A DNA stretch of 64,000 bases, from positions 372,001 to 436,000 of the forward strand of contig BQMF02000211.1 in NCBI GenBank assembly GCA_027922465.2. The letters run 5' to 3'. This document shows, in pieces, positions 1 through 11,874 of the stretch; within the stretch, counting starts at the first letter, position 1; each line of letters begins with the position of its first letter. This DNA is from Turritopsis dohrnii. Taxonomy: Eukaryota; Cnidaria; Hydrozoa; Anthoathecata; Oceaniidae. The notes beneath the pieces were generated by a model. It was not told the DNA's origin. It saw nothing but the letters and a program-made list of their open reading frames with translations, and made no database searches. A program made the translations under genes and the position numbers.

Positions 1-52
1 AAGAAAAAACGCCTAAGCCTTTGACCATTAACTTTAGAAATCTGTGACCTCT

Positions 53-930
53 CCCAGCGGGCACAAAGACGTCGTAAAGACATCTTTTCAAGACGTCCCT
101 AAGACGTCGCAAAATGGTCGCGAAGTGGGAATCTCAAAAGACGTCCCAATTACATCTTCATTGAGACGTCTCGATGACATCCCAACGACATCGTAACGAC
201 GTCGCAGGATTATGAAATTTACTCTTTCAAAAACTGTAATAGGTCACAGGCGGACCCGAAACTGGAACCTCTGGTGTGCCAGCCGAACTCGTAACCGTTA
301 TGCCACCGCTGCTTGTTGTCAAGACGTTTAAAAACATTTACAATAAATCATTCTATACAGACTGATTGCTTTTGAAAGTTTATAATTGTTTCGAAGATCG
401 TTATTGAATTTGCACAGAGACGTCCCAAAAACGTCGTAAAAGGATCCCAATTGCGACGTCTCGTTTCAGACGTCCGTGCGACGTCCCAAAATGATCTTAA
501 GTTTATAATTGTTTCGAAGGTCGTTATTCAATCCGTATAAAGACGTCCCAAAAACGTCGTAAAAGGATCCCAATTGCGACGTCCCGTTTCAGACGTTCCT
601 ACGACGTCCCAAAATGATCTTAAGTTTATAATTGTTTTGAAGGTCGTTATTCAATCCGTATAAGGACGTCCTAAAAACGTCGTAAAAGGATCCCAATTGT
701 GACGTCCCATTTCAGACGTCCCAACGACGTCGCAAAATGATCTTAAATTTACAATTGTTTCGAAGGTCGTTATTCAATCCGTATAAAGACGTCCCAAAAA
801 CGTCGTAAAAGGATCCCAATTGTGACGTCTCGTTTCAGACGTCCCTACGACGTCCCAAAATGATCTGGAAAGCAAACGACCATTTTACGATTAAAATAAG
901 ACGTCTCAAAGACGTCTTGTGCCCGCTGGG
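53..930. mobile_element. MITE-like DNA element rich in GACGTC words
   Basis: The two ends are inverted copies: the left starts CCCAGCGGGCACAAAGACG and the right ends CGTCTTGTGCCCGCTGGG. The interior is packed with the palindrome GACGTC and near variants, and includes a 123-bp tandem array. No transposase reading frame is present, so it is non-autonomous. No clear target-site duplication is visible, so the superfamily is left open. Confidence 0.8.
419..880 (+). repeat. 123-bp tandem repeat, about four copies
   Basis: Units begin GACGTCC(C/T)(A/T)AAAACGTCG at 419, 542, 665 and 788, exactly 123 bp apart. Each holds several GACGTC palindromes, a GGATCCCAATTG block and an AT-rich linker ending TTCAATCCGTATAA. 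Copies differ by only a few bases, so the expansion looks fairly recent. It lies inside the MITE at 53-930. Confidence 0.9.
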
Positions 931-2035
931 ACACACAGGTAATGGAGAAGCTAATTATAAAGTATCACAGTCTCATGCATCCAAAACTTTATGTCACCTA
1001 CATGGTAAAGTAGGTGACCAAAGAAAAGGTAACAAGAGGAGGGAAGGCTGCCCTGTCCACTGCAAGTAACCTATGCAAGACGATCCCAAACTATATAAAA
1101 AAGATAACCCCCTTCTAAGAACGATATTTTTGTAAACATAGGTAATGCATATGAAATGTAAATATTTGATTACTTCATTCGGCTATTTGCATTGCATTGT
1201 TTGGTATTATATTTTCTCATGCGTCATAGAGACTTAACTACATTGGTGTACCGCAAATACAAGAACAGGCCTTTCCCGAACATCAGATCTAAACTGAAAT
1301 GTGACTATATCTAACCTCGATTTTGTGAGATTCATTGATCCACTGATTTCATTACTAAATTACATGCATATTAGAGCAATGCAATACGTATTTCTTGCGG
1401 TAAGTTGGCGGGCAGAATAGCCAACCATTACAGATGGAAGCCCAAGGACCAAAAAACTCCCAGTTACTTACTAAATAATGAGTAACTTACATCAACTATG
1501 GGTTCATGGCTTAATATCTGAGAGTACAGCTACTTATTGCGGCTGTTTGTAGCTGGAAAACATAACATATGATATAATAGAAATATAATATAAAAACAGA
1601 TGTATTATAGAAAAACTATGCTAAAGTTTTTTCGCAGTTTGACAGCTAAATTGTCGTTTAAATTCTTGTATTTTCATAGAAGATGTAATCTTCATATTAA
1701 CTTTCTAAACGGAAGCAAAGCAATCGTCTTTACCAGAAAGCAAAAGCTTATTTTGACGTGATTCTATAACAAGCAGCTTGAGTCTAACAACAACATTAGA
1801 GGTTTGTAAAAACGAGAGTATCTTTATGTATAATGCCAGTATGATTTCAAGCATAAACGAAAATGGTAACAAGAGAAGAAGTTTAGTTCACTTGTTAAAA
1901 TCAGTGAGAAAATTGTTAGAAGGATTGAAGCAAATGCGAATATTCATGTAATGTATGGGTTGGCGGAACGAATTTACATAAAACGGCAAACGTGACAGAA
2001 TACCTCAAGAATACTTTACTTCCTTGACGAGAGAT
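931..2035. other. Intergenic, no feature seen
   Basis: AT-rich sequence between two mobile elements. Short open frames here have no recognisable protein pattern and no flanking splice sites. Confidence 0.5.
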
Positions 2036-2347
2036 CGTTAGGTGAGAATTATTTTGTTCTATCTCCATTTTTGGAAAAAATGAGCTCCGATTGTTTTCAA
2101 GCTTTTCAGGATTATTTCGGTCTTTCTCCGTGAGCGTTATCTTAAAAAAAGCGCAAAATCTCCTTCAAACGACAGTCTGATATTGTTTTATCTCCTTATT
2201 CGCTATAACGCGTTAAAATTATTATGTGCTATCTCCAAAAGCCAAGCAAATACAGCTTATTCTATGTACAGGTTGATACGAGGTTGTTGATTTGCCCTGA
2301 AACCGCTGTTAGATTATCCCGTAAATAGTGGAGATCGTTTGTTTTTA

Positions 2348-2451
2348 TTACGGTAGCAGCGAAGCGAATACCGTATTAAAACACCCTTGGACTACTCCTC
2401 CTCCTCCTCCTCCTCCTCCTCCTACTACCGACCGAAATGGCAGTTTAGCCT
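2348..2451. repeat. Dispersed hairpin block, copy 1, with CTC microsatellite
   Basis: The block starts TTACGGTAGCAGCG, has the complementary TACCGTATTAA about 14 bases on (a small hairpin), then CACCCTTGGACT, a (CTC)n tract and CCGAAATGGCAGTTTAGCCT. A second copy with the same order of parts is at 53239-53338. This copy lies inside the transposon at 2036-4638. Nature unknown. Confidence 0.7.
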
Positions 2452-3450
2452 GTGCAGCCTACCAATGTCGCTTTCGAAACTGCGTAAATTGCAACTTAAG
2501 AACGGAGGCTAATAATCTTTAATTAAACTATCAAAACATTCTTTATACGTTCTTTTAGTATTTTACCATAGATTCGCCATTTCCAATAAACATTTTCCTA
2601 TTAAAAACACGGTGGGGAACTTTAGTTGCACCTAATTTGAAACACGGTTAAAATAAACTTAAGCTTTGTTTTTGGTAACGTCTTGTGCTTCGAAGTTCGA
2701 AGCTCTCTTCTTCTTGCAGTTACAAAGATTCATCGAAAAATTCATCGAACTTAAACTTTTTAAAAGCATTTTACATTTTTTTTATATTTTGTGCGTGTGT
2801 ATTTTGTTTGCTTGTCTACAAAAATGTCTTGGATTAAAGTTTGAAACGGTTTTACTTTGTTTCTTATATTTTTAGAAGACGTTTGTTTTTTTTCTCTTTT
2901 CGGTCTTACAGCTTTCTTTTTATAAAAAAAAATCTGATATAAAAAAAACGTAGTTTCGCGTATTGTGCATATTTCTTTTGTTTGTATCAAATAGTTTTCT
3001 GGTGGTTTTAGTTAAGCCCTGTTTACACTTTTTCAAATGAAAATTGCCTTAATTTAAGCCAAGAGATAAACAGAGGTCGACAAAGCTTCATGGGGCTTTC
3101 AGACTAATTAATTTAGAATCTATTTCGTTTTGTACATTGCGAGTTGAAATGCTGCTACCGTTTTGTGCCATATGGCTCTTGTTGTATTTTCAAAATGGCG
3201 AGCGTGGAAGCGATTTATCAATAATAAGATGCTGATAAAGCCTTAAAAGTACATTCATTTTCTGTGGTTTGAATATAATCACAAAAAGTAATGTCATGCA
3301 AATATAAAAAGTCACATGAGAACATACAAAGGACATTAATCAATTGACAAAATATCCAATCTTCACCCTAAAAATTTTAACGCAATCTTTAAATACGCAG
3401 TTTTAAAATATAAATTGCATAAAACGGTATCAAACTTATCTTTTTTCACT

Positions 3451-4291
3451 TTAATGTAGTAGAAACATCAATAGGAAGCATATAGAGGCAAACATACTCT
3501 CAAGATCGTCTTTTTTTGCCTTTGAAATCAATCTGCTAGATTTCAAAACTTTTGCAAACCGGATTTCTGGAGAATTTTTGGTAGACTTTCTGGTTTGTTG
3601 ACTCTTGGTCAGTTTAGCCTGTTTAAAATAGTCGGTAAATGGTTCCTTATAGAAGACATGGTTCGGAGTGTTTTTTCAATGAACAACTAAATACGGAACA
3701 GATTTACCATGAACACTCAAAGGGAGAAAATATATCAACTGGAGAGAAGGCAAGTTGACTATGAATATTATCAACTTGATTGCTGGAACGACTAGGTTCA
3801 CAAAACCTCTGTTCGATTATAATTTTTTCTGAATGTCGAATAATAACAGAGCAGGACATATAGCTGTTTCGATTTTGTGCCACGCACGAGTCAAACCAAA
3901 GTATAACTTTTTAATGGCAGGATAACCCTTAAGAATTCTTTCCATCATTGACGTTGTAGTACTTTTATGCCAAAGCACACAATACCCTCTCTTGTTTAAT
4001 CAACAATATGTCCCGTCAAGTTGTATTGAGATAGCTTTCTTTTGTATTAAAGCTTCCTATATTAGATTTTGGCAAGGTTATAACATTTTCTAAGTCAATA
4101 CAAACAACAGCTACCTTTTCATATTTAATTTCACAAGCGCTTTTTCGTTCAGCCCTGCGGTCGTTTTTAGATGTAACGTTGGTGTTGCATTTTACTGTCA
4201 GCTGATGCCAAAGGCTTTTAAGGAAAATTTGTAGTTTTTTTAAATTACAAATAAATTTTGGAGTGCCCAAGCAACTCCAAGTGATATACAC
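3451..4291 (-). pseudogene. Degenerate transposase of the 2036-4638 element
   Basis: A 91-residue open stretch at 4016-4291 contains VVCIDLENVITLPKS. After stops and frame changes the minus strand continues with IIEQRFCEPSRSS followed by QVDNIHSQL at about 3745-3815, then a lysine-rich tail ending near 3451. This order (D-L-x-x-V-L-P, later E-Q-x-F-C-E-P and D-N-I-H-S) is, from memory, that of a widespread but poorly characterised transposase-like animal protein family; the match is by eye only. Several stops and frameshifts make it non-functional. It sits between the element's TIRs, so it is probably the original transposase. Confidence 0.6.
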
Positions 4292-4744
4292 AGAAGCAAC
4301 ATAAAGGAAAATTGATGTTTTTCGTACTGATTAAAATATTTTTTGTCAGTTAAAGGTGAATTTGCAAGAGCATGGAGTTAAAACAAAATAATTTTAATAA
4401 ATTGTATCGCTACTATTTTGTTCTATCTCCAATTGCAAACTTTCCCTGGAGGAGAGTGGGTACTAGCATGTTTGAAATAATTTTTGGTCAGGGGTTCCAA
4501 ATACGATGTATTAAAAAAAGTACCAAGTAATTTTCCATAGAAAGGATTCTTAAAGATTTTGTGTGGTTATGAAATTTAAAACTTGATCTTCTCAGTTTAA
4601 AGAAATTGGAGATAGTACAAAATAATTCTCACCTAACGAGATATTAAGCACACTCAAGAGTCTCTTTGAGTTGTTATGCTAATACGTGTGGGCGTGTATA
4701 TTTTTGTTGTTATTGTATGTGGAGGCGTTCATTGGTGCTGCTTA

Positions 4745-4870
4745 CGCCAATATCATTCAATGGTATTAAATTTTAATATGAGTTGTAATGTAATGTAATG
4801 TAATGTAAAATTTATTTGGTAAAGAAGGTCTAAAATTTAGTCATTGCTACAGCACTGATGTGGACCTACT
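4745..4870 (-). mobile_element. Possible LINE 3' end with TACAT repeat tail
   Basis: Read on the minus strand, an A+T-rich stretch with AATAAATTTTACATT runs into four copies of TTACA. That resembles the 3' tails of CR1/L2-type LINEs and parallels the ATTCT tail of the LINE ending at 60543. No coding sequence remains, so the call is tentative. Confidence 0.35.
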
Positions 4871-6242
4871 ATATATAAAAATTTAAAACAATAATTTATT
4901 AACAAATAAATAATTATATTCCTAAAAGATAAATGGGCTAAAATATAGGTCTTAAGAGCAGAGAATTCAGAGAGTATCAGAGATGATCGCAAAAGTAATG
5001 TGAATTAAGAAAGGCAGTTTTAGTCAATCAAGAGGGCTAAAAATCCAAAAATTTTCCTATTATGGTTCCTATTACAAACGATTTTATTAGAGCAGTATCA
5101 AGATATACATCATAATTCGCAACCTTTCATTCCACAGGCTTGGTCACTCTTCTTCGAGGAATTTTTAAGTGCTACGCCATTACCATTTTTTGATTTCAAG
5201 CAAGGTGACATGTTTCGAGTTCAGTCATCATCATTCTGTTGATTTTATGAATCCTTCGAATGCACTTCGAAGTTGTAATGCTTTTGTAAGTCTCTTAAAC
5301 CTTGTAAAACAACCATACAAGGAAGCAAAGTTTTACTATCCTGTTTCTCAGATACACCTTTACAGCTATATTTTGTTTTTTGTTGAACTTCTGCAAAAAA
5401 ACATTTAGCCCCGGATTCATTTGCACTGAACGGCTTATCAGAAAAGTTTTTTCCGACATCTCGCTTTTATTACCTAAATATCACCGATGGTAGATCAGGA
5501 AATATGTCCGTGAGATTTCGATGAACTTGCCTGAATATCTCCGAGATTCCTTTCTTTATCCACTATTATGATCCCAGGATCATTGTTAAAATTACTTAAA
5601 ATTTATGTATATAAATTTAGATAAGCACAATACAACAAAGCAAATGGAGCTACATATTCTAAGATGTACATTCGTCCGATGACTTGAACAACCTCCATCT
5701 TGTCCTTGATGTCAACAGACATTGCTAGGGTATACAAAGATGTACAATTCTTTGTAGAAGATTAACATGTGAACGATGTGTTTGCTATTAAACAGATTTT
5801 CAAGCTAAGGCCCAGATTGTTTCCTCATCTATACAATTGCGACCTCGTTTTTGAAAGATGCTTTCGTTGAAGAATCTTGTTTCTTTCTTATATATTCTTT
5901 GTATGGCGATTTGACAACCATTTCCTTCGTTTAGCTCATTTTCTGTTTTTCAGCATATTCTGTCATCGACTTAAAAGGAAACTGTTGCTAGGCAAGAAGT
6001 TGATATCAATGAAGAAAGACTTTCACCTTCACTTTCACCTTCATAAGATAGATAGACAAACAGATAGACAGATGTCATGTTTGATAGCCCAGTTGCCCAA
6101 AATTACAAAGCAACACATAAGATTTAGTTACGATAATATTACTTAAGCTTGGAATACATTATGCAATTAAAATGGATTGGTCTAAATGGATGAAAAAAAT
6201 TGATCCAACACAGGTGTCAACACTTATCCAACAAACCTAACC

Positions 6243-6275
6243 AACTACACGTTATGACGATTTTGTGCACACTGG
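6243..6275 (-). repeat. Fragment of CCCAGTGTG MITE family
   Basis: ATGACGATTTTGTGCACACT followed by GGG is the inverted form of the left arm of the intact hairpin MITE at 25605-25707. Only one arm is obvious here. Confidence 0.5.
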
Positions 6276-7389
6276 GATTATATTTCTACTTATGACGATT
6301 TTGGACGATATTTCTATTTAATTCGCTTTGTATAACACGCAACCCCGATTCCTCACATTTTCTTTTATTTAAAACAATAGGAATTAAGAAAACACGTCCA
6401 ACTTTTTCTGACAACTCCTCCCAGCGTTACTTCGCATTGTAGAGTCACGATGTGACCTTGTTTTTGAGTTCCATAAACGATTTCGACGATAAATGATTCT
6501 AAATCCCATTCTAATAAGACATGTCTTGTAGTGTAGTGATTGCACAATGAAAATTAGTTTTTGAGAACAGTTTCAAGTAAATACCAATATAGCAAAGGTT
6601 CGTGTAGTCAACTGAGCTTAAATGCAACGTATAAACCATGCTTAGGGATGTTGCATTGTCTGGAACGAGATTAAGCGTTGACCTTTTTGGTTTTGTTTGA
6701 AAGAAAGAAAGAGGTTTTTGTAAAACAGTTCCATGCTCTTCCATCGATAACCTGTCCAATCCGCTTTTAGACTAAAAGATTTCATTACTTAATATTTCTT
6801 TTCATGAATCTGGTACTCATTTGAAATCATGATTATCTCCTTGACTTTCAAACGATTCGTGACGTGGCAATAAAACCAAACTTCGGTCAAGGCAAGGTCA
6901 GAGCAATGTCACACAAAACGCTGGAAAAATTAACATTTTTATCGGCCAAGTTCCCAGGAGAGAACATGTCCAACCTTGGTATCTATGCGATCCAGGAAAA
7001 CGAAAGATTTTCGAGACTTTCTTCATTATTTTTATTTATCAATTATAATCGAGGCAAGTTATTATTAGAGGCAGGCGGAGGTAATCGTAATCGGCAATCT
7101 TATGATTTCATACGAAATGAAACAAATTTGATCACGATGTCATCATTAGTGTTCAAAATGGAACTTGGTAAAGTTTCCTTTTAATATAAATTATTTTTGA
7201 TCATTAACATTCAGCGGTGGGACTTCATTCATCATTAGTTATCACTTTTTAAACACAACAAAATCTTCCAAGTAAATTAAGGTTGGTTCCTTTCTGAAGA
7301 CGAAAGAAACAGAATCAAATCACAGAAGCTTTGTTGAAGTAACCCACCGTTTGATCAATAGCATGTAATTCAATCAATGGAAGAGAAAC

Positions 7390-7500
7390 CATCTACACAG
7401 TGGGCAAAATCATCACTGCGACGAAGAGAATTTTCATGGAAATACTGTGTGCGTCTCTATAAAAATGTACTCCTTCGCAGATGTGATCGCTGCCATAAAC
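7390..7500. repeat. Diverged copy of CCCAGTGTG MITE family
   Basis: CACAGTGGGCAAAATCATCACTGCGACGAAG (positions 7397-7427) and, about 45 bp on, TACTCCTTCGCAGATGTGAT form the two arms of a hairpin related to the element at 25605-25707. Confidence 0.55.
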
Positions 7501-8266
7501 GATAACCACAAGGCATGATTATAAATAAAAACCATTATTGTGAGAAATATATTTACAAGAGAAATATTTTTATACTGAGAATTTCAGAAGAAGCAAAAAA
7601 GTGAAAACAGAACACTGAATTTGTGTAAACGACTCTCGAATTAGTAGCAGACTTTTGTATTTTGTATTTTCATCTGCAGTTGTTCCAACCAGAGATTCAT
7701 ATCTCTGTCCCACCCAACTCATTTTCATGCATTTTAGTGAACAGAAAGTGAACACGAAGTTGCTTGTTGCTTGTGTCAATATCTCATTGGATAATTCCAT
7801 TGGACAATTTCAACCAGCGTTTTTGTTAGATAATAAGAAGGTTTCTTTCACCTTCGTTGCTGTGCATTTCGATGACCATTTTGAGTCTCGATCACAATCG
7901 AACCAACAGCCAGATCGTATACCAATCGATTATGACTAAATAGCAGAACAGGAACGAGCATAGGGAACAGAAACGAGATGGACATGTTCTTTAACAACGA
8001 TCGTAAACATGATCTAAAAAGTACGAGTTACCATGGAAGCAAGTATCAAACCATTTTTCTTCGTAGTTAACTTATCACAAACACAGGCCTAACTCACACT
8101 ATGAAAAATCCAGCGAGAAAACTATTTCTATAGATTCGCACAAGAAAGCTACAGATTTAGAAATACTGTTCCTTGTGCTTTTCTGTAGAAATATACATTA
8201 TAATTTTAATATAAATGTTCTTTGCAGTGACTTTTTGACGCTTCTGCCCATAGGTATCCGTATAAA

Positions 8267-8743
8267 CTCCTTTTCTTTTATAAGCATAGACTTTATAAGC
8301 ATACTAAGGCTGACAATTGGTGAAAAAATAAGCATGTGACAAGCTGTGCACGAACCTTTTGAGATTTTTTTTTAGAAACAACTACAAAATTGAACAGCAC
8401 ATAAGCTGACAAAAACACACAATCTACTTCCTGCTTTTCACTATCATAAACATGGGTGTGGAGTCACAATTGTATCTAAGAGGACAGTTTGTTAATTTAC
8501 ATGCTTAAAAATAATTGGGGAATTTAAAACTATACTCAAAAAGATGCCTGTGACGGAGTACACACTTCATCATGCTTCAAAGTCTTACAAACTACTATCT
8601 AATGCGTTATCAATAACTTTTTGCAAACAGCTTCGACAACTTCTATGATAAGTATAAAGCATTAATCAGGCAGAAATCGGAATTTTGCTTAAGCATAATG
8701 AGACTGGGCCCAAAAATACCCCATGCTTATAAAAGAAAAAGAG
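8267..8743. mobile_element. Possible MITE with about 21-bp TIRs
   Basis: CTCCTTTTCTTTTATAAGCA at the left end is mirrored by TGCTTATAAAAGAAAAAGAG at the right end. No open reading frame lies between, and no clear target duplication was found. Confidence 0.5.
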
Positions 8744-8973
8744 CGCAGTGACGATCTCGTGAATCATGAATGGTTAACAAGTTTCGCCTCGTTTCCATGT
8801 TATAGTATTGTTACAATAATTACACATCACCTTTATCATCATGCAGTATTCGTTCATTAGTTCAAATATTTAAAATCTTGAAAACGAGGCTATATTTGTT
8901 GAGTTAACCATCAACACTGCGTTAAACAGAAATTCAGGTCTATCTGAGAATTCAAAAGTTCTCAATAAAATTT

Positions 8974-9014
8974 TTCTTTCAAAAACTGTAAAAAGATTTG
9001 CTGATCAACTTTTT
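8974..9014. repeat. Dispersed repeat, copy 1
   Basis: AAAAACTGTAAAAAGATTTG continuing to TGATCAACTTTTTCAGCT closely matches 63247-63285, where CAGAAACTGTAAAGGGACTT leads to AATCAACTTTTTGAGCT. Origin unknown. Confidence 0.45.
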
Positions 9015-9148
9015 CAGCTATTACGATGTGCCAAAATGTTTCAACATCCCTCACATCCCTAATTAAAAACATTGTAACACTGTAGTGACGGCCATCGGAG
9101 AATGATCAACATTAGCGGGAGAAAATTTAGCGTAATAAATTTCCGTAC

Positions 9149-11569
9149 CTTGTAATACCAAGAGGTTGTGGTGATATGTTGACCATATCTTCTTGTGCAA
9201 CAATATTCTCAACATCTTGACAATACACAACTTTTATGTTCATCAAATTCTTGCCTAATGTATAACCATTTGAAAATGGTACGGTTCCACTTAACATATA
9301 TCCCTAAGAAAAAAAAACAACGAACAAATAAATATACAAGCCTACGGTTGATTTTTTGTGTGTAGGAAGTAGTTACTTCATGATTTTTTGTGTGTAGGAA
9401 GTAGTTACTTCATGATTTTTTGTGTGTAGGAAGTAGTTACTTCATGATTTTTTGTGTGTAGGAAGTAGTTCTTGATGATTTTTTGTGTGTAGGAAGTAGT
9501 TACTTCATGATTTTTTATGTGTAGGAAGTAGTTACTTCATGATAAAAGTGCCCCCGTGATGAAGATGAAGATGATTAAGATGAAGAACAAAATCGGAAAC
9601 TAACATTCGCCTCGCTTACGCTCGCTGCGGGGGCAATAAATTTTGAATGTACAAACAAACTAAGTGGGTTATACATCTTATTTTGAACGAATAAAATTTG
9701 ACCTAAGGATAATTTTAAAGTTCAGTCTCATTTTGTTCTTAGTTTTGTAACTTGTTCTTTAATAAGTCCTGCTTTGTTTCGGCATGATGACTCAACTCAG
9801 TTTTTGCGACACAGTAGAGAAACAAATAACAAAAATGGTACTTACTCCATTTTTATGATGTTCATTCTCAAAAGAGAATTGCTTACAAAAAATTAAGGCT
9901 CATTTTGTTTCTAAATTTTGAACCAAAGATTCAAGCATCTGTTCTTATTTTGTTCTTATGTTTTGGCAAAATCATGTGTTCTTGTTTAACATTCCACTGA
10001 TTTTAGTCCCGTACTTAATGAAGTTGACTTTCCCCTTACTTTTTCTAGTCAACAATTCTTAGTATTGACCTCCAAATCAGAAGTACTAAACACTGTTTGT
10101 TGATTTTCCATTTACTTGAAATATTGTGTAGTTCTACGCCGTTTAGTAAATACAGCCTTCATTTATCACATTGTTCAACAGCTTTCATTTATCAAAAACT
10201 AAATAATAATTGGTTGAGTTTACAACAATGAGCAGGTAGGCATTCTTGCAAAAGGTCACGAAACAGACTGGGTGAAATACAGGGGCCAAGACACTTACAA
10301 AATTTTTAACTTGGGTAACACTTAATAAAGGATTTATTGAGCAGATACAGAATGAAATCGACTTATTTTTGAACACCTTACCTCATAAGCAACTACAATT
10401 CCACGAAAGAACATGGCTTGAACAAGCATCCATTGAATGTCATCAATTGATGTGTGTTCATCAATTACCAAAATGAAATTAAAATGCTCCATATATGAAT
10501 TTCCATAGCTGAAATAACAAGATTTTCATTTGAGAACTCATAGTATTATAAAATAATTATTCTATATCAACTAAAACATTTAGGTTGTCAACAGGAGGTT
10601 GTCAAATTTGATGAAATTTATTTTGTTTTTGGCAAGTCTATAACGTAGTGATATGTTTTTCCCTCTTGAAAGTAATAGTCTCGATTTCTTTTCCTTTGAC
10701 ACAGATTGATATCAACAAGGATATTTCGATGTTTACTTAATTCGGCTTTTGTGGGGTCTTCGCACATCCAACTTGAAAAGTCCAATATTTATCATAATTA
10801 TACCGTATGAAGTTTGACGGGAGTTCATGAAAATGATTTCAACAGCTGTTGATGAAGTCAATAAATAAATAAATACTTTGATTTACAACTTACTAGAAAT
10901 ATATGACTAAGACTTTGATAAATGCAAGCAACAGGAAATCAATTAACTCTGCAGCTATTCTTTTCTGTATTGATGCTAATTTAACAGCTGAAAAATCAAA
11001 AATGAAGAATTATCAAATGGATGATTGTGGCTGATTACCACAACGCGGATCAATGTATATACTGTTCTCTTCAAAAACATCCATGAGACATTTTAAATAT
11101 ACTTCTAACAACTTGGAAGAATCTCAGGAAGCTCTTGAAAATTCCAGTTCAAAAGCTTTTGCCAACAAAATATCAATTTTCAAGGTTGGTATGATGAACA
11201 TTTCAGTAGGCAGGTATCTATTTTGAAAAGTATTCAAATTTCAAGGTCAAAAGATTTGATCTGCATAAAGCTAGTACACAGTCTCTTACCAACTCTAGGT
11301 CTAGGAAACTGTTGGTAATGTGGTTGGTTATTTTGCGGTGAATGCGGTATCGGTTGACTTGTCGGTTGATTTGCTTGCATTAAATTATTGAACAGATGTA
11401 ATTCTCGCTGTGTGTTCTGCACAGCCATTTGATATAGCATCCAGGAATAATTCATCCAGTAACAATTCTGATAAGCCATTGCCATGGTGATATCGTCAGT
11501 GTACCTTGACTTTTGAGTATGGTTTTCTTCATCCTTTTTGGCTGTTGCTTGTTTATAATCATGATCCAT
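9149..11569 (-). CDS. FAM8A1: FAM8A1-like RDD-domain membrane protein, 3' end missing
   Basis: Four coding exons on the minus strand: 11290-11569, 10894-10987, 10382-10508 and 9149-9303. Each has GT-AG splice sites, and the phases join exactly to give 218 complete codons. Exon 1 has a strong ATG and a Tyr/Trp/Gln-rich stretch (about residues 25-65) like the N-terminal part of FAM8A1. Exon 2 opens the RDD membrane domain with KRIAAELIDFLLLAFIK. Exons 3-4 (LVIDEHTSIDDIQWMLVQAM, then GYTLGK and NIKVVYCQ) follow the vertebrate FAM8A1 order of an acidic D-E-x-T-S loop, a hydrophobic helix and the T-x-G-K segment. FAM8A1 is known as a cofactor of the HRD1 ER-associated degradation ubiquitin ligase, so an ER-membrane role is inferred. 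The exon for the final membrane segment should lie below 9149 but was not found. A 32-bp tandem repeat sits in intron 3. Confidence 0.85.
9350..9542 (+). repeat. 32-bp tandem repeat, six copies
   Basis: Units GATTTTTTGTGTGTAGGAAG plus TAGTTACTTCAT start at 9350, 9382, 9414, 9446, 9477 and 9509. One copy is a base shorter and the last carries a G-to-A change. The array lies in intron 3 of the FAM8A1-like gene, about 50 bp upstream of the exon 4 acceptor on the gene's strand. Confidence 0.9.
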
Positions 11570-11874
11570 ATTAAAGATTTATATGTATACTAAAACCTAT
11601 TGCTTACGGCTATTAATCTAAAAATAATTGGTGTTATACAGAGGATTGTAATGGAAATCTTCCCATTATATAGCCTAATGAATTAAAAATTTGAATCAAC
11701 AGTTTGAGTCACAGGTTTAACCCATCGAAATAAAGCTCAGGTTGCCTTTTTCCTAAACAAAGTGCTCTTTGGATGTTTCCTTTTCCCTTTTGCTGGACGC
11801 TGCCCCTCCATTCTAGACCCTGACATGTATAAAGAGCATCAGAGAAAAAGTATGTATATATATATATTTTTTAA

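Larger units (their letters stand above)
2036..4638. mobile_element. Decayed 2.6-kb DNA transposon with about 34-bp TIRs
   Basis: The left end starts CGTTAGGTGAGAATTATTTT and the right end is its inverted copy. AGAT stands immediately outside both ends, a likely 4-bp target-site duplication. A word close to TTTGTTCTATCTCC recurs inside the TIR and subterminally near 2177, 2220 and 4412, which looks like subterminal transposase-binding repeats. A ruined transposase lies on the minus strand (3451-4291). Confidence 0.75.
4871..8266. other. Intergenic with scattered repeat fragments
   Basis: No gene could be supported. Open frames up to about 106 codons lack recognisable motifs or splice context. 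The stretch contains two copies of the CCCAGTGTG hairpin repeat family, listed separately. Confidence 0.5.

Noticed and set aside
6864..7184. 106-codon plus-strand open frame
   Set aside because: Starts without an ATG and shows no motif; AT-rich filler sequence is more likely.
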